From the NCBI RefSeq assembly GCF_037975245.1, contig NC_092582.1:25832077-25896076 (forward strand): a DNA stretch of 64,000 nt. Direction: 5' to 3'. Positions 12,870-24,400 of this stretch are shown here, piece by piece. The notes under the pieces are model-generated. The model had not been told where the DNA came from and ran no database searches. It was given only the letters and a program-made list of their open reading frames with translations. A program made the position numbers and the translations under genes. This stretch comes from Apostichopus japonicus. Its lineage: Eukaryota; Echinodermata; Holothuroidea; Aspidochirotida; Stichopodidae. Position 1 is the first letter of the stretch, and every line of letters starts with the position of its first letter.

Positions 12870-13353
12870 GATACTTGCATAGGCGTACGGGACCATTTCA
12901 GTTTGAGGGCAGAACTTTTTGTGCCCGAAAGTTCCTGTGACACTATCTAAGCGGAGCGCCACCATCGGTTGGCGCGGAGCGTACTAGAAAATTTTTGGTT
13001 TTACAAACCCCTCAGATGGCCGGAAACAGCCCTCCCCGAGTGTTCATTCTGGTTCCCTGGCCTCTTGCTAACAAGTTGAGGCACCTCAAGTTTTATGTAG
13101 AAAAATACACATTTTTAACCTGAGGAAAAGTGGGGGGCACGTGCCCCCTGTGTCCCCTGGTTCCGCCGCCCTTGGTCCAGGTATACAATTGACTAGTTAG
13201 AAAAAAAAAAATGATCGTGCAAAAAGCGTGGTAGCACAGATGAAGTGCGCTTACGGTGGTGTTACACGGAATATTCGGGCATCATGATGCTAAATAAAGA
13301 AAATCATGGAATTGTCGGGCAAAATTTGAAAAAGATTCGGGCAAGCTACTGCA

Positions 13354-13355
<2 letters not shown>

Positions 13356-13421
<66 letters not shown>
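13356..13421. repeat. (TA)n microsatellite
   Basis: About 65 bp of TA inside the hAT-like element at 12878-13968, next to the left arm of its internal inverted repeat. Confidence 0.95.
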
Positions 13422-13422
<1 letters not shown>

Positions 13423-13499
13423 CCAGAGGACAAAAAATTCGGGCAAAAGTCCTGAAAAATTCGGGCAGCCTAAGAGGAGGAAAAAAATATATATATATA

Positions 13500-13840
13500 C
13501 AGGGTTATAGCCACTCCGGCCGGCGGCGGCCGGTGGTAACCGCCACTCACGCCTGCCGGCCGGCATTGGAAGTGAATAAACAGTCCACCGGCCGGCACAA
13601 AAAATAGTAAAATGCTTGTGAAATACAACAAAAGTAACAAATTTATCTTTCCCTTGCCGTAAAACATGATAATAACGTCACCTTTTTCTGTTATTTACCA
13701 ATTGTAAATCTGAAAAGTAGCAAAAATCACCCTAAAGCGGGCCCCTGGACCCCCGGCCGTGAGATGCGAGAGCTTCGCTCGCTACGCTCGCTACGCAAAT
13801 TTATTTAACCAGCACTCACAATCTCCTAGCTATAACCCTG
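13500..13840. mobile_element. Nested element with 12-bp inverted ends
   Basis: A 341-bp segment beginning CAGGGTTATAGC and ending with its exact complement GCTATAACCCTG, flanked by TA-rich 8-mers (TATATATA) that are uninformative as a TSD. It contains repeated CCGGCCGG blocks. Outside it, 13423-13499 and 13841-13917 are near-identical inverted arms of ~77 bp, so the whole 13423-13917 region could fold into one long hairpin. The segment may be a transposon nested in the larger one, or the spacer of a fold-back duplication. Confidence 0.6.
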
Positions 13841-13976
13841 TATATATATATTTTTTTTCTCCCCTTAGGCTGCCCGAATTTTTCAGGACTTTTGCCCGAA
13901 TTTATTGTCCTCTGAAAATTTGGGGGGGGGGCAGTCTGCCCCCTGCTCCCCCGCCTCGTACGCCAATGGATACTTG

Positions 13977-16399
13977 GCAGAGTTTCTCGTGGAACCTTTC
14001 ACCTCCCTCCGAGTACAATGTTTGCTTTGATATATGACCTATTCCAATGGTCTCTATACACAACATTGTCCCATTGTTTAATGATGTTTATTCTGGTTTA
14101 ATATTCCACCCTCTTGATCTCTCATGCGATGTACCAGACCTTACTTAACATTAGTCCGTCCAATTCGTTGTAGATTTCGTTAGGTGGTCCAAGCGTAACG
14201 CGATCATGATAGCCCTAATAGCCCTAATAGATATCACCACAGACTTGATGACTGGATAAAGACAACCATTTTCATGTTGAGATATGAATTACAGCAATCT
14301 GTCAGGTTAGGTCGGACTCATTCAATTTCGTGATATCGAAAAACATGAGTTTAATATCAAAACAAGGCTTCAACTCACTAACCACAGCATTAAACATGAT
14401 ATCATGTCATCGGAGTGCTTTTATTGTATCACGTACTTCAACTTACAAGACCTGTCTGTAACGATTGTCGATGGCTGGCATGAAGCATGTAACAGATAGA
14501 TTGAGATGACCGCTCCAATTTATCTAATGACAGATAGATGGGTTCTATCTCATGTAGATAAACACATGTTATGAGATACAATGTAGGCGTTCCAGCTGCG
14601 TAAAAAGTATATAACTGTTGCCAACATATATAAATGTACATCACATATGCTTATATATGCATATATGATTGGACAGTCGATGGTCGGGGAGTATTTTAAA
14701 AGTGTGTGATTGTGAAGTGTGATTTTAAAGGTGTAGCATTTTCTCAAAACTTTGAATTCTTATTTTGTAAGAATCGCTCCAATGCGTTTAACGGTATTCC
14801 TCTTGCATACATGCATATGTAGAGGTTATATACGGTACATAATGCGGAGTGCTCGTATAAAAATCTGCGATGCACCTATCTTATTGAATACGGACATCCG
14901 TGTTATGCTTTCACATATTAGAACATTGAAGTATCACCATCCCCGCCCCCCCCACCCATGCGCCCCCTCTCCCACACATGCGGTATATGCCTACACGAGA
15001 TAAATGACGTCATATTTCCATCTCAGAAATGTTTCTTTTCCATGCATGGCAAAGAATGCATACTAACCTCTTGTGTAAGTAAACTGGCAGTATTTCAGTA
15101 GATTGCATACGATTCCCTCAAAGATCTTCTCAACGAAGAGTCGTTCCAGGTTTGCAAAGACCACTGAAATTATGTCTCGTCAATGAAGGCCCTTTGGGAC
15201 ATCAAAAGGGTTGAAGTTCATTTTGTTTGTGCCACGAACACTGCGTTAATCTGCTGTATAGTGTATGGCTTGACTGCGGGAGGTCTTTAAGACATCATCA
15301 GTTGCATAAAACGTTCAATAAGCAACAACAATGATTTAACAGCCAACAGCTGCATGTACCGTACGCGTATATTCAATAATAAGTGACTCCATGCAACTTC
15401 GTTATATATCATAATTCCCTCTCTCTGGAGATGTTGGCGTTTCCTGTTCAATTTATACACCATCCCATTTACAACTGAAAGTAGCGGTAAATGATACGAG
15501 TCCGGCCGCCAAAGTTAAATTCCGCACATTCAACCTTTGGTCCGAGTCCGACTGGTGGTTAATGTCGCTAGTCAAGAAAGCTTCCGCTTCTCATGAGATG
15601 TAATCTGTACTACCAGGGAGGGAAGGGGAGGGTAGGGATGGGTGGGGGTTTAGAAGAGGGGTTTCATGGTGGTATAAAATCCCACTGGGGTACCATGGAC
15701 TGAGGACTGATATTACGTATTGGCTACAGGTGTACACTTGCTCGTCACATAACGTTTTTTGCCGATTGATCTACTTTGATAACTTTGCCCTTCTATTATA
15801 CCGCCCTGTACTAGGTTTTAAAGGTGGGTGATGGTTTCATTATATAGAAAGTTAGATTACTTCTAGGTATTCAAGTGACTTGAAGTTCATGTATTTACTG
15901 ATATTGGTTTCGTGCAACCGTTCAGATACTCTGATTACACGGCGACAGCCAGTAGCATCGCTGAATGGAGGTATGACGTAACATAGCAGTACTGCTATAA
16001 AACATTTCACTTACGCGGAAAGAACACAGGGCGCACTAATTGTCAAAGGAATGAGTATGACTGTTAAGAGTATATACTCCGATTGTTGCAATTGGGTAGG
16101 TGATCAGGGTTCTAGGTGTCCCCCTTCAAACCCCCCTCCCCCACACACCCACACTTACCACTAAAAACTGTTTTGATGGGTATAGGTAGGACTAAACTGC
16201 TTCCTATGGTACAAACATATTTTTAAAACTTGGGGGGGGGGGGGGTTCGTATGGTCATTATTTCTTCATTTACATGAGTAGATAAAAGAAAAATCGGAAA
16301 CAACTACACGAACACACAGAGAACTAATGTTATAATTATATATTGGCGTCATGTTATTTATGTTTCTAACTATGTATAGTACTAAGGCGCTGTTATAAC
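13977..16399. other. No recognised gene
   Basis: Mostly unique sequence with C- and G-rich runs (14940-14975, 15615-15660, 16125-16155, 16233-16246). No exon, RNA gene or paired transposon end is supported. Confidence 0.4.
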
Positions 16400-16559
16400 A
16401 ACATCCTCAGAGCCTTATATAGAGAGAGTTGCGACAACTCGGGTCCCGGAATTTTCGATCACGTGACATCATGGCACCATTTTGGGGCCAACTAATTCTG
16501 GCCGTATGATCGACAACAACGTACGCTCGAGCAGTCAACATCTGCGCTGCCATCACAAA

Positions 16560-16712
16560 ATGCCTGGCTGTTCAGCGTGGGGCTGTTCAAATCGACCCGA
16601 AAACGGTTCAAAACTTTTCAGATTCCCAACAAACTTAGATAGGAGGAAAACATGGGAGGCAAAAGTAAACAGGCTTCACTGGAAGGCGAACTCCAATCAC
16701 AAACTTTGTGAT
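16560..16712 (+). pseudogene. THAP zinc-finger exon of a P-element transposase
   Basis: The frame opens MPGCSAWGCSNRPENGSK and runs through LFRFPTN, a tryptophan (KTWEAKV) and LCD, then reaches a canonical GTGAGT donor. The CxxxxC pair, the FPxN motif, the Trp and the beginning of the CxxH pair (Cys present, His expected in the next exon) are the pattern of THAP DNA-binding domains, which P transposases use to bind their own DNA. The exon is uninterrupted. No downstream transposase exon was recognised before the right inverted repeat, so the gene appears to be a fragment. A host THAP gene captured by inverted repeats is the less likely alternative. Confidence 0.75.
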
Positions 16713-16784
16713 GTGAGTACTTCACCTAGGCCTAGTACAATGAACTAAGATTCGTAACACTAGGCCTAGCCTAGTCCATAACCA

Positions 16785-17433
16785 CAGGGATGTAAATCTT
16801 CCGTATTTTTACGGAAATGCGGTTTTTTTTTTAATTCCAATAAAGTTCCACAAAATTGTACAAATATCAAATACACAACGCGGCAAAAATGCCTGGCCCG
16901 TTGCAACAAGCTAACTTCAATTTTCACTCATCGATCAACCAAAATACCATTTCCTGTTACACATCGCATTGCACTGTACAACATTGTGTGTGCCATGTGA
17001 ACATCGTTGCGTACGTGCGAACTTCAAATCGCCATAGCTCATTTCTGTCGTTGAAAAACCTTGCCTAATTCAGGTAACTGCTGGTGCTCGACATAAGTTT
17101 CGGAAATAACGCTTGTGATATTTGTGAGCGGGTAAATCTACGGGATACGCATATGATAGTCGATATTCGTGATCGCTTTCAAATGTGAGACTGTTTTTTA
17201 TTCCGGATTTCGCTGCGAACTATTCGTTACTTGGAGCTAGCCTAACATAACGATAGTGTGTAAGTAGTCAGAACTAGGGGTATGATGTGTTAGAGCGCTA
17301 ATACTTTTGAGCTAGCCTAACATAACGATAGTGCGTAAGTATTCAGAGCTAGGAGTAGGATGCGTTAGGACGACATTCCCCCGGTTTCTCCGAATAGTTT
17401 TCCGGGTTTTTTTTGGCTGCACTTACATCCCTG
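16785..17433. mobile_element. Small element nested in the P element
   Basis: 649 bp with inverted ends CAGGGATGTAA (left) and TTACATCCCTG (right), flanked by the 7-bp direct repeat ATAACCA (16778-16784 and 17434-17440). The ends and near-8-bp duplication are hAT-like. It contains a direct repeat of ~40 bp (GAGCTAGCCTAACATAACGATAGTG at about 17235 and 17309). No transposase frame is seen. It lies in what would be the first intron of the transposase gene. Confidence 0.65.
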
Positions 17434-18117
17434 ATAACCAGGACTGTGGGTTACACCACACAGTCCTTACAGCTATGTATGGTGCACTGTGCAGTGTACA
17501 TACACGCATAGTTAACATCACAGAAAACAGAGCATAAACTTCAGGCATGAAAATGGTCTATTTTTAACAAGTTCTGATCAAGAAAGTTGCAATGTTGGGA
17601 TGAGATTTTTTATCACCTGAATTATTCTGTTCAAAAAAAATCACTGCAAATTAAGTATTTTGGTGGATCAGAATTTGCTTTACCAGAGTTGACCACTTTT
17701 TGATGAAAATAATTTACTTTTATTTTGGCCTTCCATGTCCCATGTACTGTGGAATGCCCCATTTCAAAGCTGTTTAGTTTTATTTTGGTGTTATAATGTA
17801 AAACAGTTTTTAGTTTTGCTGCTATGCAGAAATTATTAGTTTACAAAATATAGTGTTGCATGAAAATCTTCATTTGTTTTACTTTAGTATTTGTCTGTTT
17901 ACTCTTTGTCTGTTTAAATTGTATTTTTTACTGGACTTATGGGTTACACATCTTAAACGTGTTAAGGCATAAATGTGTAATGCCTGGTAGGAATTGTAGA
18001 TATACTTCCACAATTTTGTCCGTATATACTGTAAATGCCCTTCCCTTGCCCTATTTCATTGCCCTATTTCCTGGCAGAGAGTTATATTAAACAGATATGC
18101 AGAGGATTGTGCAAATA

Positions 18118-18252
18118 ACCACAATGTAATCATGATTGTAATCACGATTACATTACAATGTAATCGATTACTTCAACTTTAGGCTGTAATCGTAATCATA
18201 CATTCTCAAGTTATCGTAATCGATTACATTCAGATGTAATCGCCCCAAGCCT
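18118..18252. repeat. GTAATCGATTAC-rich palindromic repeat
   Basis: A cluster of self-complementary TGTAATCGATTACA-like motifs ending in GCCCCAAGCCTG. The reverse complement of that end, CAGGCTTGGGGC, looks like a transposon terminus, but no matching second end was found. It sits inside the P element. Confidence 0.5.
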
Positions 18253-18846
18253 GATGTGATTGGTCCATTTAGTTACCATAGCAACCAATTTTCAAAGACC
18301 TAGCTTCATGATTCTGTGCACCATGTCAGTACCAGTCACATGTCCAAATATCAACTTCATCAGCTATTGCTAGCTCAAGTTACAGTTAATCCCAATTTTG
18401 ACCAATCATAGGCTTTGTTTGGTTACCATGGCAACAATGGAAGAATGTACATTATTCCGCAACTGTGCAATATGTGTTACAATATGATATATAACCAGTC
18501 ATAATACAATTTTACCGTACCAGAATATCAACTGTTGAATTTGGACTTCCAAATGTGCCAACCTCATCCCCTTGAACTTGAGCGCAGCCAATCCCTCCCC
18601 CCCCCCCCCTCCCGTTCGACACTCGACGCCCTACTTACACAGCCTCGACGCCCAAAAGCACCACAACTTTATCAGGCCAAAAATAAAACCCAGAATCCTG
18701 CTCACACTTCTACAATGCCATCGAAAAATTCCCCTATCCACCTGAACGCCCATTCGCACACATACTGTATGTTGCCCATTTGGCCCCAAAATGGCGCCCA
18801 AATTTCAGTTGTCGCAACTCTCTCTATATAAGGCTCTGAACATCCT

Positions 18847-19730
18847 ATGTTGGATGTAATCCGGGAGTGGTTCAACGAGTGGTCCTCCCAATGTCCACCC
18901 AAACTTATAACTTCAAATAACTCACATATTTATCACACTATAGTACCTAACCACGCAGCCAATGCATCCTATACGCCACGATTAATATCCCATTTTACCA
19001 GGTTAATAAACGATCTTATATATGTTAACACATAAACCACTCTGACTTTTGTCGTTTAGAGCTTCCCGTTTAAAGAGACGGTCTGCTTGGAGTAGACCGG
19101 GTCACGCGACCCTGGAGTGTTCTATTTCCCCCATTTATTTATGATAGCCTATGATATGATTTTATTTATGATATATGGCGTTGTCGCATTCATCATAACT
19201 GTTCATCCTTCCTCATTCAACCAGTGTCTGTAATATGATCATGTGCTGAGTACTGCTGTCACGTTAATACTTTGAATGTTATAGTTACAAACACTCTGCA
19301 AGTCAGGATATCAAGGAACATCATCATCGCCCATAAAAATCTAACCTAGAAATATTTCATTTAAATCACGTGACCTGACACTTTGGAGTTTTATCAGCAC
19401 GTACGATCATTCAGTGTTGCATTACTTTATGTTTTGTGTTGTGTTATTGTATGTAACGTAGCACATTCTCAAAATTATGGCGTAACTATCCGATCCTAGG
19501 TCGTATAATTGTTATTGCAGACATTACCGTAAGGTTTACGCCAGGTCACGGCATCTGTAAGTGCTTCGACGACCTCACGTGTGTATGTGTATGCACGATG
19601 TATTTCGTTATAACAACACGTAATCACTGAAGCTTCACACTGTACAGAACGCAAACTTACGAGTACGTTTAAATATAGTAGTGGTAGTGTATGGTCCTGT
19701 TGATGTGATGTCAATCACTATGTTGTGAAG

Positions 19731-19770
<40 letters not shown>

Positions 19771-21337
19771 TACGTCCACACTGCCAGTATGACCATTGGT
19801 GTTTATGACCACGGTTGGTATGCTTGAGCAACCGTGGCGTTACCCGTAGGGGCTCAGTTAGGATATTTATATATACACACGATATATCTATTTGAAGTGT
19901 GATGTACATAATTATACGCAACCCTTGTACATATTACTTTGAAATTAGTCATCAACATTGAAGGTAGTTCAGTGGCTGATGACTTTCTCTTCGTGCCACT
20001 AGTGTAGAAGAAAGGGTGTGGGGGGGGGGGACAGAGAGGGCATGTAGAAAGCCAAGATGAAGGTTTTTACTTTCTTAGCCATTTTGGGTTAATCAAATTA
20101 CGTGTGATTGTGCCCGATAGCTTAGCCAGAGTGACACAAATGGTACAACATAAACTGTAGCTTTTAACAAACTTACGGACAAGTGAAATGGCAACTCCCT
20201 GTACAAATGAAGTATATCTCAATCGTGCTTCACCTTCATTCATTGTTTACTGTGTGCATCGATTTGCTTGGAGCAATCATTGAAGATAAGCTCTTTCTCT
20301 TAAGTTGACAGAGTGCATGTAACCCAGTACCACGTGATTATGTCGTTGCTCTGCTGGTTAATAGCTAGCCTAACACTAAGCCTAACATTAACGTCATTAA
20401 TCTGTGTACTTGCCTTGCTTTATTACGGATGCAATGAAGATTTTCAACCTTTACGGTATCTTGTGTTATTGTCTGGGGTGTTATAAAGTATTTACTTTTG
20501 CAGCCATTGCAATGATGACAGCTACTGCAAACATGGAAGATTTATCTTTTAAATTATAACGTTCCGGCTACAGTTGGTGGAGTTGCAACGAATGATTCAT
20601 AATTGTGTTTCTTCCTAGCATCAGACCTTAGAGTATATCTTAAAATATTTCAATGTATGCGCAACACTTCTGTTTCCCTTTAAAACATAGTAATATATTA
20701 AATTATATTATAAAATCCCATATATGCTAATTATACGTGTGTAGTGACCATAAAGAAATTCGTCATTGTAGCCACAAGGGTACCGTATAGACAGCCAGTT
20801 GGGACAATTTCCTAATGATAATACCACTCTAAAATGTAGACCAATATCAGGCTTTCAAAGCACTCGTATTGTCTTCTTTCAGGGGTGGGTTAGGAGACGT
20901 AGGGAGAGGAGGGGACAATTTAAGTAATTCTGGAATTAGAAGAAACATCGAAAACAAAAATTGTAGAACCGGACTAAATCAACTATTTTTTTGTCAGGTA
21001 AAGATAAAACGGTACCAAAATTTTGTAGAGGTTTGATCAGTTCTGCCCCTTTTATATGTAAATAATTATAATGTAGGGAATTTCCATGGCGTTGAAATTT
21101 GCAGAATAGAACGGAATATATAATTACTTGGTAATCTAATTGCCATTTTGCTGCAAAAACATCCAAGACTTGCCAATCTCAGTTTGATCAACAAGCAATA
21201 CGTTTGCTGAAATTGTTGTTAGGGAGGATCACCTATGCAATTAGTGTGTATGTCATGATGTATCAATGAGTCATGTCCGAATCCTTGTAACATTATGAAT
21301 TTATTTTTCTCTTTTCCCTCTCATTTTGCCTCCTTAG
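18847..21337. other. Upstream intron or flank of the MFSD6-like gene
   Basis: Contains a (TA)n tract at 19735-19767. The first visible exon at 21338 begins in phase 2 and is preceded by a pyrimidine tract and TTAG acceptor, so at least one more exon lies upstream, but I could not identify it. Confidence 0.45.
19735..19767. repeat. (TA)n microsatellite
   Basis: About 33 bp of uninterrupted TA dinucleotides. Confidence 0.9.
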
Positions 21338-21494
21338 TTCACTGGCTGTCGGTTCTATACTTTCTACAACTAACACAGAGGAAGTATTCTGTGGCGTCCC
21401 TCTAACCATCACCGACTATAGGATATCATTCTTGATGTTCGGAGCCGTGGCCATTCTAGCATTTATCTGTTCTTTCTGGATGGATTTTGGCAAG
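21338..21494 (+). CDS. MFSD6-like gene, first visible exon
   Basis: Acceptor CTCCTTAG|T; the first base completes a codon from an unseen exon. It encodes 52 residues, from a cysteine-containing loop (TEEVFCGVPLTITDY) into a membrane helix ending WMDFGK. The donor AAG|GTTATT is weak. The intronic element described at 21505-23790 begins about 10 bp after it. Confidence 0.8.
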
Positions 21495-24400
21495 GTTATT
21501 CATCATTTTTGGTTCCTTGCTTTAGCAAAAGGAACCTATGCAGTCAGGTTGGCGTGTGTGTGTGTGTATGTATGTGTGCGTGTGCGTGTGTGTGTCTGTG
21601 ACACTTACTTGGGTACGCTCTATCTCAATATGGGAATGTTGGATTGAGGCCAAACTTGGACTATAGATCCGCCATATGGAGAAGGTGTGCCCTATTGTTT
21701 CTGGTGCCCACAAAGGTCACCAAAGGTCAGTTATGGTCCAAAAACCGAAAATATTAAAACTGCAATAACTCCCAGTGCCAATGTGTGACAAGATTGATAT
21801 TTTGGGACAAGTTGTGAACTGGTTAGGGGAGCATTTTCAAACTTAACGGTCATGTGATCCGAGGTCACCAAAGGTCAATTAATGATAAAAAACTAGTATT
21901 TTTGCGATAACTTGAGAACGAAATGTCCGTTAGGGTTGGGAGTTGCTTCAATGTTATTCAATTGTCGACCCGCATCTGGGTGACCCTTGACCTCAATTTG
22001 ACCTCTGTGACCTTTACGTGGTTTTGGGGATTTTTACAGTTTTGATGCTATTTTCAGATGTCAAAGGTACCTTCTGATCATAAATGTCAATAGGTTGACC
22101 CCGTGTGACCTTTATGTGCGAAGTTATATGGGGTCAAAGTTTTTCGGTCAGAGTTAGGATGGTTGTACAGACTTGTCGTTTTGTTTTTTGGAATCAGGAG
22201 ATTAAACTACATCTGAAACCAAGGTCAAAAGGTCAAAGGTCACATTAGAAAAAATGTGCTTATTTTGAGAGGAAACCAGCAAAAAAGGAAATGTTTGGTT
22301 TTGATGATAGATTTGGATATCAAAGGTACCTTCCGATCAAAAATGTCAATTGGTTGACACCCGTGTGACCTTCGTGTGCGAAGTTATACTAGGTCAAAGT
22401 TAATTTTCAGACATTTAATGCAACAACTCCCAGTTCCAAGGTGTGACATGGTTGATATTTTTGGACAAGTTGCAAATGGTATAGGGAAATATTTTCAAAC
22501 TTAAACGGTCATGTGATCCGAGGTCACCAAAGGTCAATTAATGTTAAAAAACTAGTATTTTGGGGGCAGAAAATGGGCAAAGAAAAAATGTTTGAATTTG
22601 TATAGTTTGATGCTCTAATTTAGGTCTCATCAATCAAAAATGTCAATAAGTTGACCCAAGGTGACCTTTGTATGTTAAGTTATATGAGGTCAAAGTTAAT
22701 TTTCAGACATTTAGTGTAATAACTCCCAGTGCCAAGGTGTTACACAGTTGATATTTTGAGACAAGTTGCAAATGGTATAGGGGAATATTTTCAAACTTAA
22801 CGGTCATGTGATCCGAGGTCACCAAAGGTCAATTAATGATAAAAAAAACTAGTATTTTTGCGGTAACTTGAGAACAAATTGTCCGTTAGGGTTGGGAGTT
22901 GCTTCAATGTAATCCAATTGTCGACCCGCATCTGGGTGACCCTTGACCTCAATTTGACCTCTGGTGATCTTTTCGTGTTTTGTGGATTTTTACAGTTTCG
23001 ATGCTATTTTCAGATGTTAAAGGTACCTTCTGATCATAAATGTCAATGGGTTGACCCCCATGTGACCTTCGTGTGCGAAGTTATATGAGGTCAAAGTTAA
23101 TTTTCACACATTTAATGCAATAACTCCCAGTGCCAAGGTGTGACAAGGTTTATTTTTTTGGACAAGTTGCAAATGGTATAGGGGAATATTTTCAAACTGA
23201 ACGGTCATGTGGTCCAACGTCACCAAAGGTCAGCTAATGTTAAAAAAGTAGTATTTTGGGGGGAGAAAATGGGCAAGAAAAAATGTTTGAATTTTTACAG
23301 TCATGCTCTATTTAGGTCTCACCGATCAAAAATGTCAATTGGTTGACCTTCGGGTGACCTTTGTGTGTGAAGTTATGTATACAAGTTCAAAGTTAATTTT
23401 ATTTAATTTAATGCAATTAAATCTCAATGCCAAGGTGTGACATGGTTGATATTTTGGGACAAGTTGTGAACGGGGTGGTGGAACATTTTGAAACTTAAAG
23501 GTCATGTCATCTGAGGTCACCAATGTTATCATATCTGTTGACACGCTTGTAGGTCTCTTATATTTCTTACATTTTCGACGCCATATTTAGATCTCAAAAG
23601 TGCCTTTTGATCCAAAATCCGATCACATTTTGTGATCACAAAAGTGTTGGCTATAGTGTTGGTTACTTTATGGGAACATGTAGGACCACAATTACTTGGA
23701 CTATTTGAGCCCAATCTTGCTTGATAATATTATGTGTATTGTCATATACCCCAAGCAAGGAACCACAGTGCCCTTGGGCTCTTGTTTTTCTTGGCGTCAG
23801 AACTGGAAGTTTGTTTACCTCCCCACTCTTTCAACCCCACGGGCCCAATGGATATAAATAAAAGACTGAAATTGATAAGGTGGGGGGGGGGGGTTCAAGG
23901 TTTTATTCCACATTATGCTCACATGTTAAAATAGCTTGAGTTATGTTTCAATCACACATTTTGCATATTATCTGTAGTTTATGAAAGTAATAATTTCATC
24001 CCCTTCTTTAAAAAATGCCGTCTGCTTCCAAAGAGCATGGCTGGTTCGTAGTATAAACCACTTGCGATTAATTAATAAAACACACATTCGCAGCATTTAG
24101 AAAAAGCATAGTTATATATGTGTGTATTTGATCGCGTAAAGAAGATACACCCTTGAAACGCAAGAAGCTGTTATACGTAGGAAATCAATTGTAACACTAT
24201 GTTATGCAAGAACACATTCCTCGTAAAACCATCGCAAAGCGTCCAAAGCAGAAAGAGGGCGGCAAACCGAATTTGTTAAGTGCAGTTTTAAACATTTCTC
24301 GATGTTGCTACTTGTTTCAATTCATTTTGTTGACAAACAAATACATTTGAGAAGGATATGGTTCTGATGGTGGGGCAGTGCCACCGCACGTTGGGGAAAT

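Larger units (their letters stand above)
12878..13968 (+). mobile_element. hAT-like element (8-bp TSD GATACTTG)
   Basis: A 1091-bp insertion flanked by perfect 8-bp direct repeats GATACTTG (12870-12877 and 13969-13976). The left end reads CATAGGCGTACGGGACC; the right end read inward is CATTGGCGTACGAGGCGG. The interior carries recurrent TTCGGGCAAAA motifs, a TA microsatellite and a large inverted duplication around a nested element (13500-13840). No transposase remains. The 402-bp element at 48632-49033 has closely related ends and the same TTGCCCGAA motifs, so the two form one family. Confidence 0.85.
16408..18838 (+). mobile_element. P-superfamily element, internally deleted
   Basis: A 2431-bp element flanked by perfect 8-bp duplications AACATCCT (16400-16407 and 18839-18846). 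Its terminal inverted repeats are about 31 bp, beginning CAGAGCCTTATATAGAGAGA, and a GGCCCCAAAATGG-type stretch is also mirrored just inside both ends. The 8-bp TSD, ~31-bp ends and the THAP-domain exon near the left end (16560-16712) together identify a P element. I could not find the RNase-H-like catalytic part of the transposase in the rest, and a smaller element occupies 16785-17433. The copy is therefore probably a non-autonomous deletion derivative. Confidence 0.85.

Noticed and set aside
16482-16559. Upstream in-frame extension of the THAP exon from the ATG at 16482
   Set aside because: THAP domains begin at the MPxC methionine (16560). The upstream residues are unlike any THAP protein and overlap the mirrored subterminal repeat.
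17860-18090. Hydrophobic 76-codon frame inside the P element as a possible membrane peptide
   Set aside because: It comes from T-rich DNA, lacks conservation cues and lies in transposon sequence.
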